From assembly GCF_030161895.1 (NCBI RefSeq), contig NZ_BSVB01000001.1, positions 3,224,001 through 3,288,000 of the forward strand: a DNA stretch of 64,000 nt. Reading direction: 5' to 3'. Within the stretch, counting starts at the first letter, position 1. Each line of letters starts with the position of its first letter. Under the pieces are notes generated by a model. It was not told where the DNA came from. It ran no database searches and saw only the letters and a program-made list of their open reading frames with translations. Shown piece after piece: positions 38,547 to 51,134 of the stretch. Source of the DNA: Pseudolysinimonas kribbensis (GTDB lineage Bacteria; Actinomycetota; Actinomycetes; Actinomycetales; Microbacteriaceae). The translations under genes and the position numbers were made by a program.

Positions 38547-40087
38547 GTGGCCGACGCGCTCCAGCTCGATGTCTCCGGAGGTCGCATCGAGGGTGCGGTG
38601 CGACGCGGCCTGCGGATGTGGCGCGGCATCCCGTACGCGGCCCCGCCGATCGGAGACCTGCGCCTGCGCGCACCGCAGCCGGTCGTGCCGTGGGAGGGCA
38701 TCCGGCCGGCGCGCGACTTCGGGCCGGTCGCCCCGCAGGATCCACGCAGCCTCAGCGGCACCAACAGCCGGGCCGCCATGAGCGAGGACTGCCTCACCCT
38801 CAACGTGATCGCGCCGCGCATCCCGTCGGCGGTGCCGCGGCCGGTCATGGTCTACATCCACGGCGGCGCGTACGCGGTCGGGTCCTCGCGGGAGATGCCC
38901 GAGCAGGGCGAGGGGCTCGTGCACGACGGCGGCGTCGTCTTCGTCAACCTGAACTACCGGCTCGGGGCGCTCGGCTATCTCGACTTCACGCGGTACTCGA
39001 GCCCGGACCGCCCGTTCGACTCCAACCTCGGCCTGCGCGACCAGCTCGCGGCGCTCGAGTGGGTGCGCGACAACATCGGGGCCTTCGGCGGCGACCCGGG
39101 CAACGTGACCCTGTTCGGCGAGTCCGCGGGGGCCAACGCGGTCACCACGCTCATGGCGGTGCCGCGCGCGCACGGCCTGTTCGCCCGGGCGATCGCCGAG
39201 AGCTCGCCGGCCGAGGCCGTCTACGACCCGGATATCACGGCGCTGTGGGCTCGGGACTTCCTCGAGCTGCTCGGCGCGGTGCGCCGCGCCCCGCTCACGT
39301 CGGAGCCGACCGCCGAGGAGGCGGCTCGTCTGCTCGGGGAGGCGACCACCGCCCAGTTCGTGGCCGCGACGACGCGGCTCGTGCGCGAGATGCCGGATCG
39401 CGTGCCCGGCTCCACGCTGCTGGCCCCCGTCGCGGACGGCGAGCTGCTGCCGATGCGCCCGGTCGACGCGTTCCGGGAGGGGCGTGCCGCGCGCATCCCG
39501 CTCATCATCGGCACGAACGAGCGCGAGGGCTCGCTGTTCCGCGGTCGGCTCGACATCCTGGCCTCGACGCCGGCGCGCATCCGCGCGGTCTTCGCCAAGA
39601 CTCCACGCGAGGAGGCGACCGCGATCGCGCGGATGTACCCGCGGTTGTCCCGGCGCCCCTCGTCGGCCGACTTCGCCGGCGACTACTCCTTCTGGTACCC
39701 CTCGGTGCGGATCGCCGAGGCGCACGCCCGCCATGCACCCGTCTACTTCTACCGGTTCGACATCGCCCCCGGCTCGCGCGCTGGCTCGGTCTCGACGCCA
39801 CCCACGGCATCGAGCTGTTCGCCGTGTTCGACCAGGCACGCAAACCCCCGGGCCGGTTGTTCGGCCTGCTCGGGGGTTATCGGGCCTTCGAGCGGGTGGG
39901 ACGCCGGATGCGCACCAACTGGCTGCGGTTCGCGTTCTCCGGCCAGGTGGATGCCGGCTGGCCGCGCTACGACGCGGAGCACCGGCGCACGCTCATCATC
40001 GACGTCGACGACCGCGTCGAGGAGGACCCGCGCTCGGAGCTGCGCCGGGCCTGGGCGGGGTTCGTGCCCCACCTGTTCCCGAAATGA
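38547..40087 (+). CDS. Type B carboxylesterase (frameshifted)
   Basis: This is a carboxylesterase/lipase of about 513 residues. It has WRGIPYAAPPIGDLRLRAPQ, SEDCLTLNV, VYIHGGAY (oxyanion hole), the nucleophile elbow FGESAGAN at about 192-199, and, after the frame break, the catalytic His in DATHGIELFAVF. The break is in CCCCC at 39766-39770; one C joins FDIAPR to LARWLGLDATHG. No signal peptide is seen, so it is probably cytoplasmic. TAGCGT ends six bases before the GTG. Its TGA overlaps the next gene's ATG. Confidence 0.88.
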
Positions 40088-40611
40088 CGCTCCGTCCGCT
40101 CGCGCGGGGGCTGCTGATCGGGCTGGGGCTCGGCCTCGCCGCCGGTGCGCTGGTCACCGTCGCGCTGACGGTCGCGGTCGCGACCTCGGCGGGCCGGTCG
40201 ACGACGCCGTATCGCGCGGGGTTCTCGGACCGCGGTCTGAGCCCCGCCTGCCGCGTGCTCGACGGCAGCCGGATCGTCGTGGAGTTCACGATCGACCCGC
40301 TCGACGGGCACGCCGGCCTGCTCGGGGTGACGTCGAGCGGGCGCGCGGTGCCGTGGCGGGTGATCCCGCTCGGCGACGGCATACGGCCGGGCGAGGACCC
40401 CGTCGAGCCGCTCGTCGTGCCCGATGCGTCGACCCGTCGGGTCGAGATCGAGGGGCCGAGCACGGTGCTGGTCGCCGTGGCACTTCCGGGCGACGAGATG
40501 CTGCGGTCGCTGACCCTCACCTGGACCTCGGGCGAGCCGCGATCGCTGCAGGAGGTCGTGATCGGCGCTCGCGTCCTCGGCGGCGCGTGCTCGATCGCCG
40601 GCGTCACCTGA
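40084..40611 (+). CDS. Small membrane-anchored protein of unknown function
   Basis: This 175-residue protein has one N-terminal membrane helix (about residues 9-35) and an extracytoplasmic beta-rich domain of about 130 residues with FTIDPLDGHAGLLGVTSSGR and two cysteines. I do not recognise the family. Its ATG overlaps the esterase stop, so the two are translationally coupled. It is followed by a long hairpin and converges with parC. Confidence 0.6.
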   Translation: MTLRPLARGLLIGLGLGLAAGALVTVALTVAVATSAGRSTTPYRAGFSDRGLSPACRVLDGSRIVVEFTIDPLDGHAGLLGVTSSGRAVPWRVIPLGDGIRPGEDPVEPLVVPDASTRRVEIEGPSTVLVAVALPGDEMLRSLTLTWTSGEPRSLQEVVIGARVLGGACSIAGVT

Positions 40612-40618
40612 CCCGCAC

Positions 40619-40686
40619 CCTCGATAACTGACCAAAAACGCCCAGTGCGGGCGACCGCGACTGGGACTTTTGGGCAGTTATCGAGG
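40619..40686. repeat. 68-base imperfect hairpin with GNRA-type loop between convergent genes
   Basis: A left arm (40619-40646) pairs with a right arm (40660-40686) with few mismatches; the outer CCTCGATAACTG and CAGTTATCGAGG are exact complements. The centre forms a further GCGG/CCGC stem closed by a GCGA loop. It lies between the membrane-protein stop and the corrected parC stop, so it may be a two-way terminator. Its length and AT-containing arms are unlike ordinary local terminators, and it may be a dispersed element. Confidence 0.65.
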
Positions 40687-40692
40687 AGGGGG

Positions 40693-43165
40693 CTAGAGGA
40701 GGCGCCGATGGAGCCGATGACGGCGTCGAGCGCAGCGCCCGAGGCGTCGCGCTTCGCGCCCGACTCGGGCAGGGTGCGCAGCGACCCGTCCGTACCGACC
40801 GCCAGCGCGGGCGCAGCCCCCGCCCACGCGAGCGCGAGGGCGTTCTCGCCCTTCAGGAAGGTGTGCGCCCGGACGCCGCCGGTGGCGCGACCCTTGCCGG
40901 GGAACTCGGAGAACGCCGACACCTTCGCGCGACCCGGGTCGGCGCCGGCGAGCGTCTCGGCGGGGGAGGAGACGGTGGCGACGACGACGTCGGCCCCGGG
41001 ATCGAGGGCCCCGAAGAAGATCACCGAGGCGCCCGCGCCCAGCTTGATGCCCGCCATCCCGCCGGCCGCCACGCCCTGCGGGCGGACCTGCGCCGCGCCG
41101 AAGTGCAGCAGCTGCGCGTCGCTCGTGACGAAGACGAGCTCCTCGGCCTCGCCGCCCTGGGCGACGCCCACGACCTCGTCGCCGGGCTTGAGCGCGATGA
41201 CCTCGAAGTCAGGTCGAGCCGGCCATCCGCCCGGCGCGACGCGCTTGACGACGCCCTGCCGGGTGCCGAGCGCGACGGGCAGCTCCGACTCGAGGGAGAC
41301 CAGCCCGAGCACCCGCTCCTTCTTGTCGACGATCCCGAGGTAGTCGGCGATCCGGGCACCGGCCGCCAGCTGCACGGAGTTCGCCGGCACCGACGGCAGG
41401 TCGACCGGGGTGAACCGCACGAGCCGTCCGCGCGAGGTGATCGCCCCGAGCTGACCGCGGCTGGTGCCGACGACCTGCGAGGCCAGCGCATCGTGCCTGC
41501 TGCGGCGCGCGGGACGCGTCGGCGGCTCCGTGCCATCCGGGAGGTCGACCCGCACCGCGCGGCCCGTGGTCGACAGCAGGACGAGAGTCGGCACGTCGGC
41601 GATCTCGAGGATGCCGCCGCGGCCGCCTTGCGCTGGCTCGGCGTCTGCGCCGTGCTGGCCGCGCCTTGGGTCAGCAGGGTGCGTCGCGGGGTGCCGAACC
41701 GCTCCGCGACCTCGTCGAGCTCGTCGGCGACCGTGGTGCGCACCCGACCGGGGTCGGCGAGCAGGGCCTCGAGCTCGGCGATCTCGGCGCGCAGCTTCTC
41801 GCGCTCGGTCTCGAGCTCGATGCGGCTGAACCGGGTCAACCGGCGCAGCTGGAGCTCGAGGATGTAGTCGGCCTGCAGCTGCGAGAGATCGAAGACGTCC
41901 ATGAGACGCGTGCGGGCCTGCGCGGTGTCGTCGGAGGTGCGCACCACCTGGATGACCTCGTCGATGTCGAGGATCGCGACGAGCAGCCCGTCGACCAGGT
42001 GCAGGCGCTCCTGCCGCCGGGCGAGGCGGAATCGAGATCGCCGCGTGACGACCTCGATGCGGTGGTCGAGGTAGACCCGCAGCAGTTCGCGCAGTCCGAG
42101 CGTGAGCGGTCGGCCCTCGACGAGGCAGACGTTGTTGATGCCGAAGCCGTCCTCGAGCGGCGTGAGCCGGTAGAGCTGCTCGAGCACGGCCTCCGGGCTG
42201 AAGCCGGTCTTGATGCCGATGACGAGCCGGAGGCCGTGGTTGCGGTCCGTGAGGTCGGTGACGTCGGCGATGCCCGTGATCTTCTTGGACTGCACGCCGT
42301 CCTTGATCTTCTCGATCACCTTCTCGGGCCCGACCAGGTACGGCAGCTCGGTCACGACGAGGCCCGCGCGACGGGCCGAGAGCTGCTCGATCGAGACGCG
42401 GGCACGCGTCTTGAACGAGCCGCGACCCGTCGCGTAGGCGTCCTTGATGCCCTCCAACCCGACGATCGTGCCGCCGGTGGGCAGGTCGGGGCCGGGCACG
42501 AACTCCATGAGGTCCTCGAGGGTCGCCTCGGGGTTCTCGAGCAGGTGCCGCGCCGCCGCGGCGACCTCGATGAGGTTGTGGGGTGCCATGTTGGTCGCCA
42601 TGCCGACCGCGATGCCGCTGGCGCCGTTGACGAGCAGGTTCGGGAAGGCCGCCGGCAGCACCGAGGGCTGGGTGAGCTGGTTGTCGTAGTTGGGAACGAA
42701 GTCGACGACGTCCTCGTCGAGCCCGTCCGTCATCGCGAGCGCGGCGGCCTGCAGCCGCACCTCCGTGTAGCGCGCGGCGGCGGGGCCGTCGTCCAGCGAG
42801 CCGAAGTTGCCGTGCCCGTCGACGAGCGGCAGGCGCATCGTGAAGTCCTGCGCGAGCCGCACGAGGGCGTCGTAGATCGCCCCGTCGCCGTGCGGATGCA
42901 GGCGGCCCATGACGTCGCCGGTGACGCGTGCGCTCTTCACGTGCCCGCGATCCGGGCGCAGGCCCATCTCGCTCATCTGGAACAGGATGCGGCGCTGCAC
43001 CGGCTTCAGGCCGTCGCGGGCGTCGGGCAGGGCGCGAGAGTAGATGACGGAGTACGCGTACTCGAGGTACGACCCCTGCATCTCGGTCGAGACGTCGACG
43101 TCCTGGATGCGCTCGCCCTCTGCCGGGCTCGATGAGGACGGTGAGGTGGAGGAGGGAGTGGCCAT
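40693..43165 (-). CDS. parC: DNA topoisomerase IV subunit A (two frameshifts)
   Basis: This is the DNA-cleaving subunit, about 824 residues after correction. It has [44 protein letters not shown], the catalytic Tyr in [10 protein letters not shown], and later the coiled-coil region ([22 protein letters not shown]). The C-terminal beta-pinwheel follows the first break at about 41611-41626. A second missing base near 40703-40705 gives the ending VIGSIGRLL and a TAG at 40693; otherwise the frame would run through the hairpin into the next gene. The start codon overlaps the -10 of the divergent phosphodiesterase gene. Confidence 0.9.
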
Positions 43166-43177
43166 AGGATCGCCGTC

Positions 43178-44299
43178 ATGCTACCGGCGGCCCGACTCCC
43201 CGCTGGCAGGGCGCACCGGTTCCGGCTCGCCGATGTGCTCCCCGGATGCCTCGACGCGCTCGGCGGACGCAGCACGGGACTCGGCCTCGCGCCCGTCGAT
43301 CACGCCGTGGTCGTGCTCGTGGACGGCCTGGGCCTCGCCGCGTTGACCGCGCGGGGCGGGCATGCGCGCACCCTGGCCTCGCGACTGGCCCGGGATGCCC
43401 CGATCTCGTCCGTCTTCCCGACCACGACTGCCAGCGCCCTCGCCAGCTTCGCGACCGGCACGGATCCCGGCCGCCACGGCGTGGTCGGTTACACCGCGCT
43501 CGGCCCGGACGGCACGGTCGTGAACCACCTGAGCGGCTGGGACGACGGGGGCCTGCCGCGGGGATGGCAGCGGATGCCGACGTGCTTCGAACGCGCGACG
43601 GCGGTCGGTCTTCGTGCCGTCGCGATCGGCCCCGAGCGCTACCGCGGCTCCGGCTTCACCGACGCCGTCCTGCACGGTGCCGAGTACCTCGGCGGTCGCT
43701 CGATCGCCGACCGGTTCGCCCGCGCCCGCGAGGTGCTCGCCGGGCCGTCTGCGCTCGGCTACCTCTACGTCCCGGAGCTCGACACCGCGGCGCATGCCAG
43801 GGGCTGGGAGTCGGACACCTGGGTCGCGGCGCTGGAGGAGCTCGACGCCGCGCTCGCGACCTTCCTGGCCGGGGTCGGGCCCCGCGACGGCGTTCTCGTG
43901 ACCGCCGATCACGGGGTCGTCGACGTGCCGCACGAGCGCCAGGTCGTCGTCGGCGACGCCGCCCTGGACGGCGTCGTGGCGGTCGCGGGGGAGCCGCGTT
44001 GCCTGCAGCTGCATCTCGCCCCGGGCGTCGACGCCGACGAGGTGGCCGCCCGGTGGCGCGAGCGGGAGGGCCGGCGGGCCTGGGTGGCGACGCGTGCCGA
44101 GGCGGTCGCGGCGGGCTGGTTCGGCGAGGTCGACCCCGAGGTCGTGCCGCGCATCGGCGACGTGCTCGTCGCGGCGCGCGATCGCGTCGCCTACTACATC
44201 GACCCCGAGGACCGCGGCCGGCGCATGATCGGCCAGCACGGCTCGCTGAGCGCCGACGAGCTCGCGATCCCGCTGCTGCGCTTCGCCCGCTGGGCGTGA
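43178..44299 (+). CDS. Alkaline-phosphatase-superfamily phosphodiesterase
   Basis: This is a 373-residue protein of the type I phosphodiesterase/nucleotide pyrophosphatase family. Metal-binding and nucleophile motifs are visible: [23 protein letters not shown] (nucleophile Thr), [25 protein letters not shown] and [12 protein letters not shown]. The substrate is unknown, and no signal peptide is obvious. TAGGAT ends seven bases before the ATG and overlaps the parC start codon on the other strand. It converges with sepH. Confidence 0.85.
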   Translation: MLPAARLPAGRAHRFRLADVLPGCLDALGGRSTGLGLAPVDHAVVVLVDGLGLAALTARGGHARTLASRLARDAPISSVFPTTTASALASFATGTDPGRHGVVGYTALGPDGTVVNHLSGWDDGGLPRGWQRMPTCFERATAVGLRAVAIGPERYRGSGFTDAVLHGAEYLGGRSIADRFARAREVLAGPSALGYLYVPELDTAAHARGWESDTWVAALEELDAALATFLAGVGPRDGVLVTADHGVVDVPHERQVVVGDAALDGVVAVAGEPRCLQLHLAPGVDADEVAARWREREGRRAWVATRAEAVAAGWFGEVDPEVVPRIGDVLVAARDRVAYYIDPEDRGRRMIGQHGSLSADELAIPLLRFARWA

Positions 44300-44308
44300 C
44301 CGCCCGGC

Positions 44309-45333
44309 TCAGACCAGGTCGTCGTCGGGCCGGGCGCCGAACACGATCTCGTCCCACGTCGGCATGGCGGCGCGCCCGCGCCGCTTGCCGAGGGGTCCGG
44401 TGGCGTTACGCGTCTGCGCCGGCGGGGCGGGCTGATGCGCGGCGCCGGGCTGGTCCTCCGCCCCGGCGTCCCCGGGGGTGAGCGGGATGTCGATGAGCCG
44501 GATCGCGCCCGTCGACGGGTGCGACGCCATGGCATCCGAGGGGCCGGGATCCATCGGGTCCCGTTCGCCGCGCCGGCGCCGCAGCGCCTCCAGCAGGTCG
44601 GCGGTCTGCTGGTGCGCGGGCGGATCGGCCTCGGCCGGTGCGACGCGTCCGATGGGCACCGGCGCGACGATCCCCGGGTCGGCCTGCTCATCCGAGATCT
44701 CGAACGCGCCGCTGTCGAATCGGCCGGTGTCGCCGGGCTGGGTCGTGACCGCTCGGAGGCGCGGGATCAGGCTCGGCGGCAGTTCGCCCTGCTGCGAGAG
44801 CGAGATCGCCTCGGGGTTGATGGGCGAGAGCGCCGTGCGCTTGGGATCGAAACTCCAGCGGGCGTCGTGCTCGACCTGAGCGATCTCGAAGGTCAGCTTG
44901 ACGACCCAGCTGCCGGCCTGCTCCTTCCAGCTCGCCCACCGCTCGTCCGCCGCTCCCGCGTCGGCCAGGCGCTGCCGGATCACGGTGCCGAATGTCGTTC
45001 CCGCGGCGGGGTCGGCCTCCACGGCGATCTGCACGGGCACGCCCAGCGCGGACTCGATCACGAACTCGCGCTCCGCGAGCACGGGCCCCTCGAAACGCTG
45101 GATGTACTCCAGGGGTGCGCCGGTGACCGCCGCGACGTCCTCCGCCGACATCCCGGCCCGGATGTGCGCCTGGATCTCCTTGGGGCGAGCCGGCGCGCCG
45201 AACCCGTTTCGGGCGCAGGAGGGCGCAGCCGCGCACGCGTCGCCTCGTCGATCTCGACGCGGAAGCGCGAGCCCTCGTCCGAGGCGACGAGGAGGGCCCC
45301 GTCCTCGACTCCGATGACCTTCAGCTCTTGCAT
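44309..45333 (-). CDS. sepH: SepH cell-division protein (frameshifted)
   Basis: SepH (DUF3071) is an actinobacterial protein that binds FtsZ and promotes its assembly. The joined protein of 341 residues starts MQELKVIGVEDGALLVASDEG, has a helix-turn-helix-like region (RPKEIQAHIRAGMSAEDVAAVTG) and WASWKEQAGSWVVKLTF, then a long disordered region, ending with the conserved GRAAMPTWDEIVFG. The frame breaks at the CCC run at 45203-45205; one base joins PAPETG to FGAPARPKEIQ. A strong GGAGG precedes the ATG. It is divergent from the DUF4193 gene. Confidence 0.9.
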
Positions 45334-45535
45334 GAGCGCCGACCTCCTGACCCTGTGAGTCAGGCACAGGATGCCATGCGATAACCGTTTCACCCGGGAA
45401 TATCGCGGGCGCGCCGCAGGTTGATGCGGGCACGAGGGCATGGTGGGCCCAGCCGGTTTGCGGCGGTCGGATCGATCGTGCAGACTGTGCCCCGCCGAAT
45501 CGCCTTCACCGGCACCCGAATCGAGATGGATGGGA

Positions 45536-45826
45536 ATGGCAACCGACTACGACGCACCGAGGAAGACGGACGACGACACCGAGTCGATCCAGGCTCTTCA
45601 GGAGCGCACGCCCGACAAGCTGTCGAGTGCCATCGACGTGGACGAGGGGGACAATCCCGACTTCGCGCTGGCCGGTTCCGACCTGTCCGACGTCGACCTC
45701 GACGTCGTCGTGCTCCCGCCCCAGGCGGACGAGTTCACCTGCGTGAACTGCTTCCTCGTCAAGCACCAGTCGCAGTTCGACCACGACTCCAAGCTGGGGC
45801 CGATCTGCCAGGAGTGCGCGGCCTAA
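45536..45826 (+). CDS. DUF4193 protein
   Basis: This 96-residue acidic actinobacterial protein ends in a zinc-ribbon-like CVNCFLVKHQSQ with GPICQECAA. DUF4193 genes sit beside the dUTPase cluster in Mycobacterium and relatives, as here. The function is not known. I chose the ATG with GGATGGGA upstream. Its last four bases overlap the end of the convergent DUF3093 gene. The 202 bases between it and sepH hold the divergent promoters, with no clear -35/-10 pair seen. Confidence 0.88.
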   Translation: MATDYDAPRKTDDDTESIQALQERTPDKLSSAIDVDEGDNPDFALAGSDLSDVDLDVVVLPPQADEFTCVNCFLVKHQSQFDHDSKLGPICQECAA

Positions 45827-46286
45827 TCCGCTGAGCCCGCCCGCGCCCCCGCGAGGGCCGCGACCAGTCGTCGCGGGTGGCGCGTGGACACGAGCCAGTA
45901 GGGCGTCGGGTCGCTCGGATCGTCGAGCTCCACACGGACGAGGTCCGGGATCCAGCCCCGGATGAGCAGGAACGCCCGAGCGTCGAGGCGCACCCCGCGC
46001 TCGGCGCCGGCCTCGTCGCCCTCGACCGCGCGCACCGCATGCACGACCGCGAGCGGCAGATGGGCCCGACCCGCTCCGAACTCCGCATCGGTCACCTCGA
46101 CCAGGGGCGTGGTCGCGATCAGGATCACGACGATCGCGCCGTAGAGCACGATCGCGACGACGATCCCGGCGGTCTCCGAGATCGGCAGGAAGACCAGCAG
46201 GGCGGCCGGGATCACGAGCGCGGTCGTGAGGAAGACCCACGGCGAAGGCCAGAGGCGTTCGCGGTAGGCGGGGGCGAGGTGGGCAT
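45823..46286 (-). CDS. DUF3093 membrane protein (frameshifted)
   Basis: This is a protein of about 154 residues with two N-terminal membrane helices. It starts YRERLWPSPWVFLTTALVIP in one frame, and the body (FLPISETAGIVVAIVLYGAIVV, then IRGWIPDLVRVELDDPSDPTPYWLVSTRHP) lies in another. The break is in the GGGGG run at about 46270-46274, just after the ATG. DUF3093 accompanies dut and DUF4193 across Actinobacteria; its role is unknown. Confidence 0.87.
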
Positions 46287-46331
46287 CCCTCCTATTCGAC
46301 CACGCCGAGCCGCGGGGACTAGCCTCGACGC

Positions 46332-46784
46332 GTGACCGACCTCGTCGAGGTGCTCCTCACGGGCCCCGAACCGCGCTACGCGCATCCGGGCGATGCGGGA
46401 GCCGATCTCACCTCCGCGGACGACGTGACGCTGGCGCCGGGCGGGCGGGCGACCGTCGGCACGGGAGTCGCGATCGCGCTGCCGGATGGCTACGTCGCCT
46501 TCGTGGTGCCCCGCAGCGGCCTCGCCGCGCGACACGGGATCACGATCGTCAACAGCCCTGGCACCGTGGATGCCGGCTACCGCGGCGAGCTGCGGGTCAC
46601 GCTTCTGAACACCGACAGCTCCGAGTCGTACCGGATCAGCGCCGGCGATCGCATCGCCCAGCTGATCGTCCTGCCCGTGAGCCGCGCACGTTTCGTCGAG
46701 GTGCAGCGCCTGCCCGGCAGCGAACGCGGCGAGGGCGGCTTCGGTTCGACCGGCTATGCGACCACCACCGGAGTCCCTGCGTGA
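46332..46784 (+). CDS. dut: dUTP diphosphatase
   Basis: This enzyme hydrolyses dUTP to dUMP, keeping uracil out of DNA. The 150-residue protein has all five trimeric-dUTPase motifs: HPGDAGADLTS, VVPRSGLAARHG, GTVDAGYRGEL, GDRIAQLIV and the C-terminal RGEGGFGSTG that closes over the active site. TAGCCT ends six bases before the GTG, so the message is probably leaderless. It overlaps the DUF3710 start by four bases. Confidence 0.96.
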   Translation: MTDLVEVLLTGPEPRYAHPGDAGADLTSADDVTLAPGGRATVGTGVAIALPDGYVAFVVPRSGLAARHGITIVNSPGTVDAGYRGELRVTLLNTDSSESYRISAGDRIAQLIVLPVSRARFVEVQRLPGSERGEGGFGSTGYATTTGVPA

Positions 46785-47383
46785 GCCAGACCCCCGATCC
46801 GTCCGCCTTCTCCGACGACGCGGCCGACCGCCCGAAGTCGGCACCCGTGGACCGCGAGGACGCGGGCCCGTTCGACGAGGCCGAGGCCAACGCCGTGCGT
46901 CCCTACGTCGACCTCGGCGGGGTGAAGATCGTGCCGCGTGCCGACCTGGGCCTGCGCCTCGAGGTCGAGGAGGAGTCGCAGCGCATCGTGGCCGTGGCGC
47001 TCGACTACGCGGGTTCGACGCTGCAGGTGCAGCCCTTCGCCGCGCCGCGCACGAGTGGGCTCTGGCACGAGATCCGTGAGCAGATCGTCGAGCAGATCCA
47101 GCGTCAGGGCGGAGCCGCACAGTCCGTCGAGGGCCCTCTCGGGCCGGAGGTGCGCGCGGAGATCCCGTCGCCGGAGGGCGGCAGGCTCGCGCGCTTCGTC
47201 GGTGTCGACGGGCCGCGCTGGTTCCTGCGGGGCGTCATCAGCGGACAGGCCGCAGCGGACCCCGAGGCGGCGGCGCAGGTCGAGGAACTGTTCCGGTCGA
47301 TCGTCGTCGTGCGCGGCACCACGCCCATGCCGCCGCGCGACCTCATCCCGCTGCACGTGCCGGCGAATGCCGGGACGGTCTGA
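46781..47383 (+). CDS. DUF3710 protein
   Basis: This 200-residue conserved actinobacterial protein has VDLGGVKIVPRADLGLRLEVEE and GVDGPRWFLRGVISG as its most recognisable stretches. It follows dut with a four-base overlap and touches the DUF3159 start, so the three are one unit. The same order is seen in Mycobacterium. No function is established. Confidence 0.88.
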   Translation: MSQTPDPSAFSDDAADRPKSAPVDREDAGPFDEAEANAVRPYVDLGGVKIVPRADLGLRLEVEEESQRIVAVALDYAGSTLQVQPFAAPRTSGLWHEIREQIVEQIQRQGGAAQSVEGPLGPEVRAEIPSPEGGRLARFVGVDGPRWFLRGVISGQAAADPEAAAQVEELFRSIVVVRGTTPMPPRDLIPLHVPANAGTV

Positions 47384-48147
47384 TGACGACGCCGGATCCG
47401 CAGCGACCCGAGGGCGACGCACCCGACGTCCACGACGCGCTCGGGCAGGCCCTGCGCCGCTCCAGCCTCGGCCGGATCGCGCCGGGCGAGACCCCGTCGG
47501 CGCGCACCCTCCTGCAGGCCATGGGCGGTGTGCTCGGCATCGTCGAGTCGATCCTGCCCACGCTGCTGTTCCTGATCGTCTACACCGTGACCGGGTCGTT
47601 CCTCTCGCCGACCGATCGGCTGGTCTGGGCGGTCGCCGCTCCCGCAGTCGTCGCCATCGCCTTCATCGTCGTGCGGGTGGTGCGCCGGCAGGCCGTCATG
47701 ACCGCGATCGTCGGCTTCCTCGGCATCGCCGTCTCCGGTGGCCTGGCGTTCTTCACGAACAACATCAACAACAACTTCCTGCTCGGCTTCGGCATCGACG
47801 GCGCCATCGTCGTGATCATGGCGCTCAGCCTGGTCGTGCGCCGGCCGTTCCTCGGCGTGCTCGTCGGGTTCCTGATCGGCGACCGCACCTGGCGCGAGGA
47901 CGCCGCCCAGCGCCGCGTCGCGCTCGTCGCGACCGTGCTCTGGCTGTTCCTGGGCGCCATCCGGCTGATCGTCGAGGTGCCGCTGTTCCTCCTCGACCAG
48001 ACGACGGCGCTGGCGACGATGAAGCTCATCCTCGGCGTGCCGCTGTACGCGGTCATCCTCTGGTTGACCTGGCTGTTGTTCCGCACCGCCTGGACGATGC
48101 CCGAGCGCGACGACGGCGAGTCGTCCGAGGACGATGTCGAGCGCTAA
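47383..48147 (+). CDS. DUF3159 membrane protein
   Basis: This 254-residue integral membrane protein has about six membrane segments and the conserved VIGILGVAVSG-like FLGIAVSGGLAFFTNNINNNFLLGF. It is part of the dut cluster and starts at the last base of DUF3710. The function is unknown. An 18-base palindrome and then acnA follow its stop. Confidence 0.87.
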   Translation: MTTPDPQRPEGDAPDVHDALGQALRRSSLGRIAPGETPSARTLLQAMGGVLGIVESILPTLLFLIVYTVTGSFLSPTDRLVWAVAAPAVVAIAFIVVRVVRRQAVMTAIVGFLGIAVSGGLAFFTNNINNNFLLGFGIDGAIVVIMALSLVVRRPFLGVLVGFLIGDRTWREDAAQRRVALVATVLWLFLGAIRLIVEVPLFLLDQTTALATMKLILGVPLYAVILWLTWLLFRTAWTMPERDDGESSEDDVER

Positions 48148-48149
48148 GA

Positions 48150-48167
48150 TATCTTGATGTCGAGATA
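48150..48167. promoter_or_regulatory. 18-base palindrome upstream of acnA
   Basis: TATCTTGATGTCGAGATA has eight-base arms with a single mismatch around a two-base centre. It begins three bases after the DUF3159 stop and about 93 bases before the acnA ribosome binding site. It looks like a TetR- or MarR-type operator for control of aconitase. No such regulator gene is nearby. Confidence 0.6.
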
Positions 48168-48259
48168 GTTAGACGCTCGCCCGGTCTTAGGCTTGCCTTG
48201 CTGGACGGTGGTCGACCACGGGTCCGACGATGGATCACGACAGCGAGGAGACGGCCAAA

Positions 48260-51112
<2,853 letters not shown>

Positions 51113-51134
51113 GTCGCCCGCGTAGGCTCGGAGC

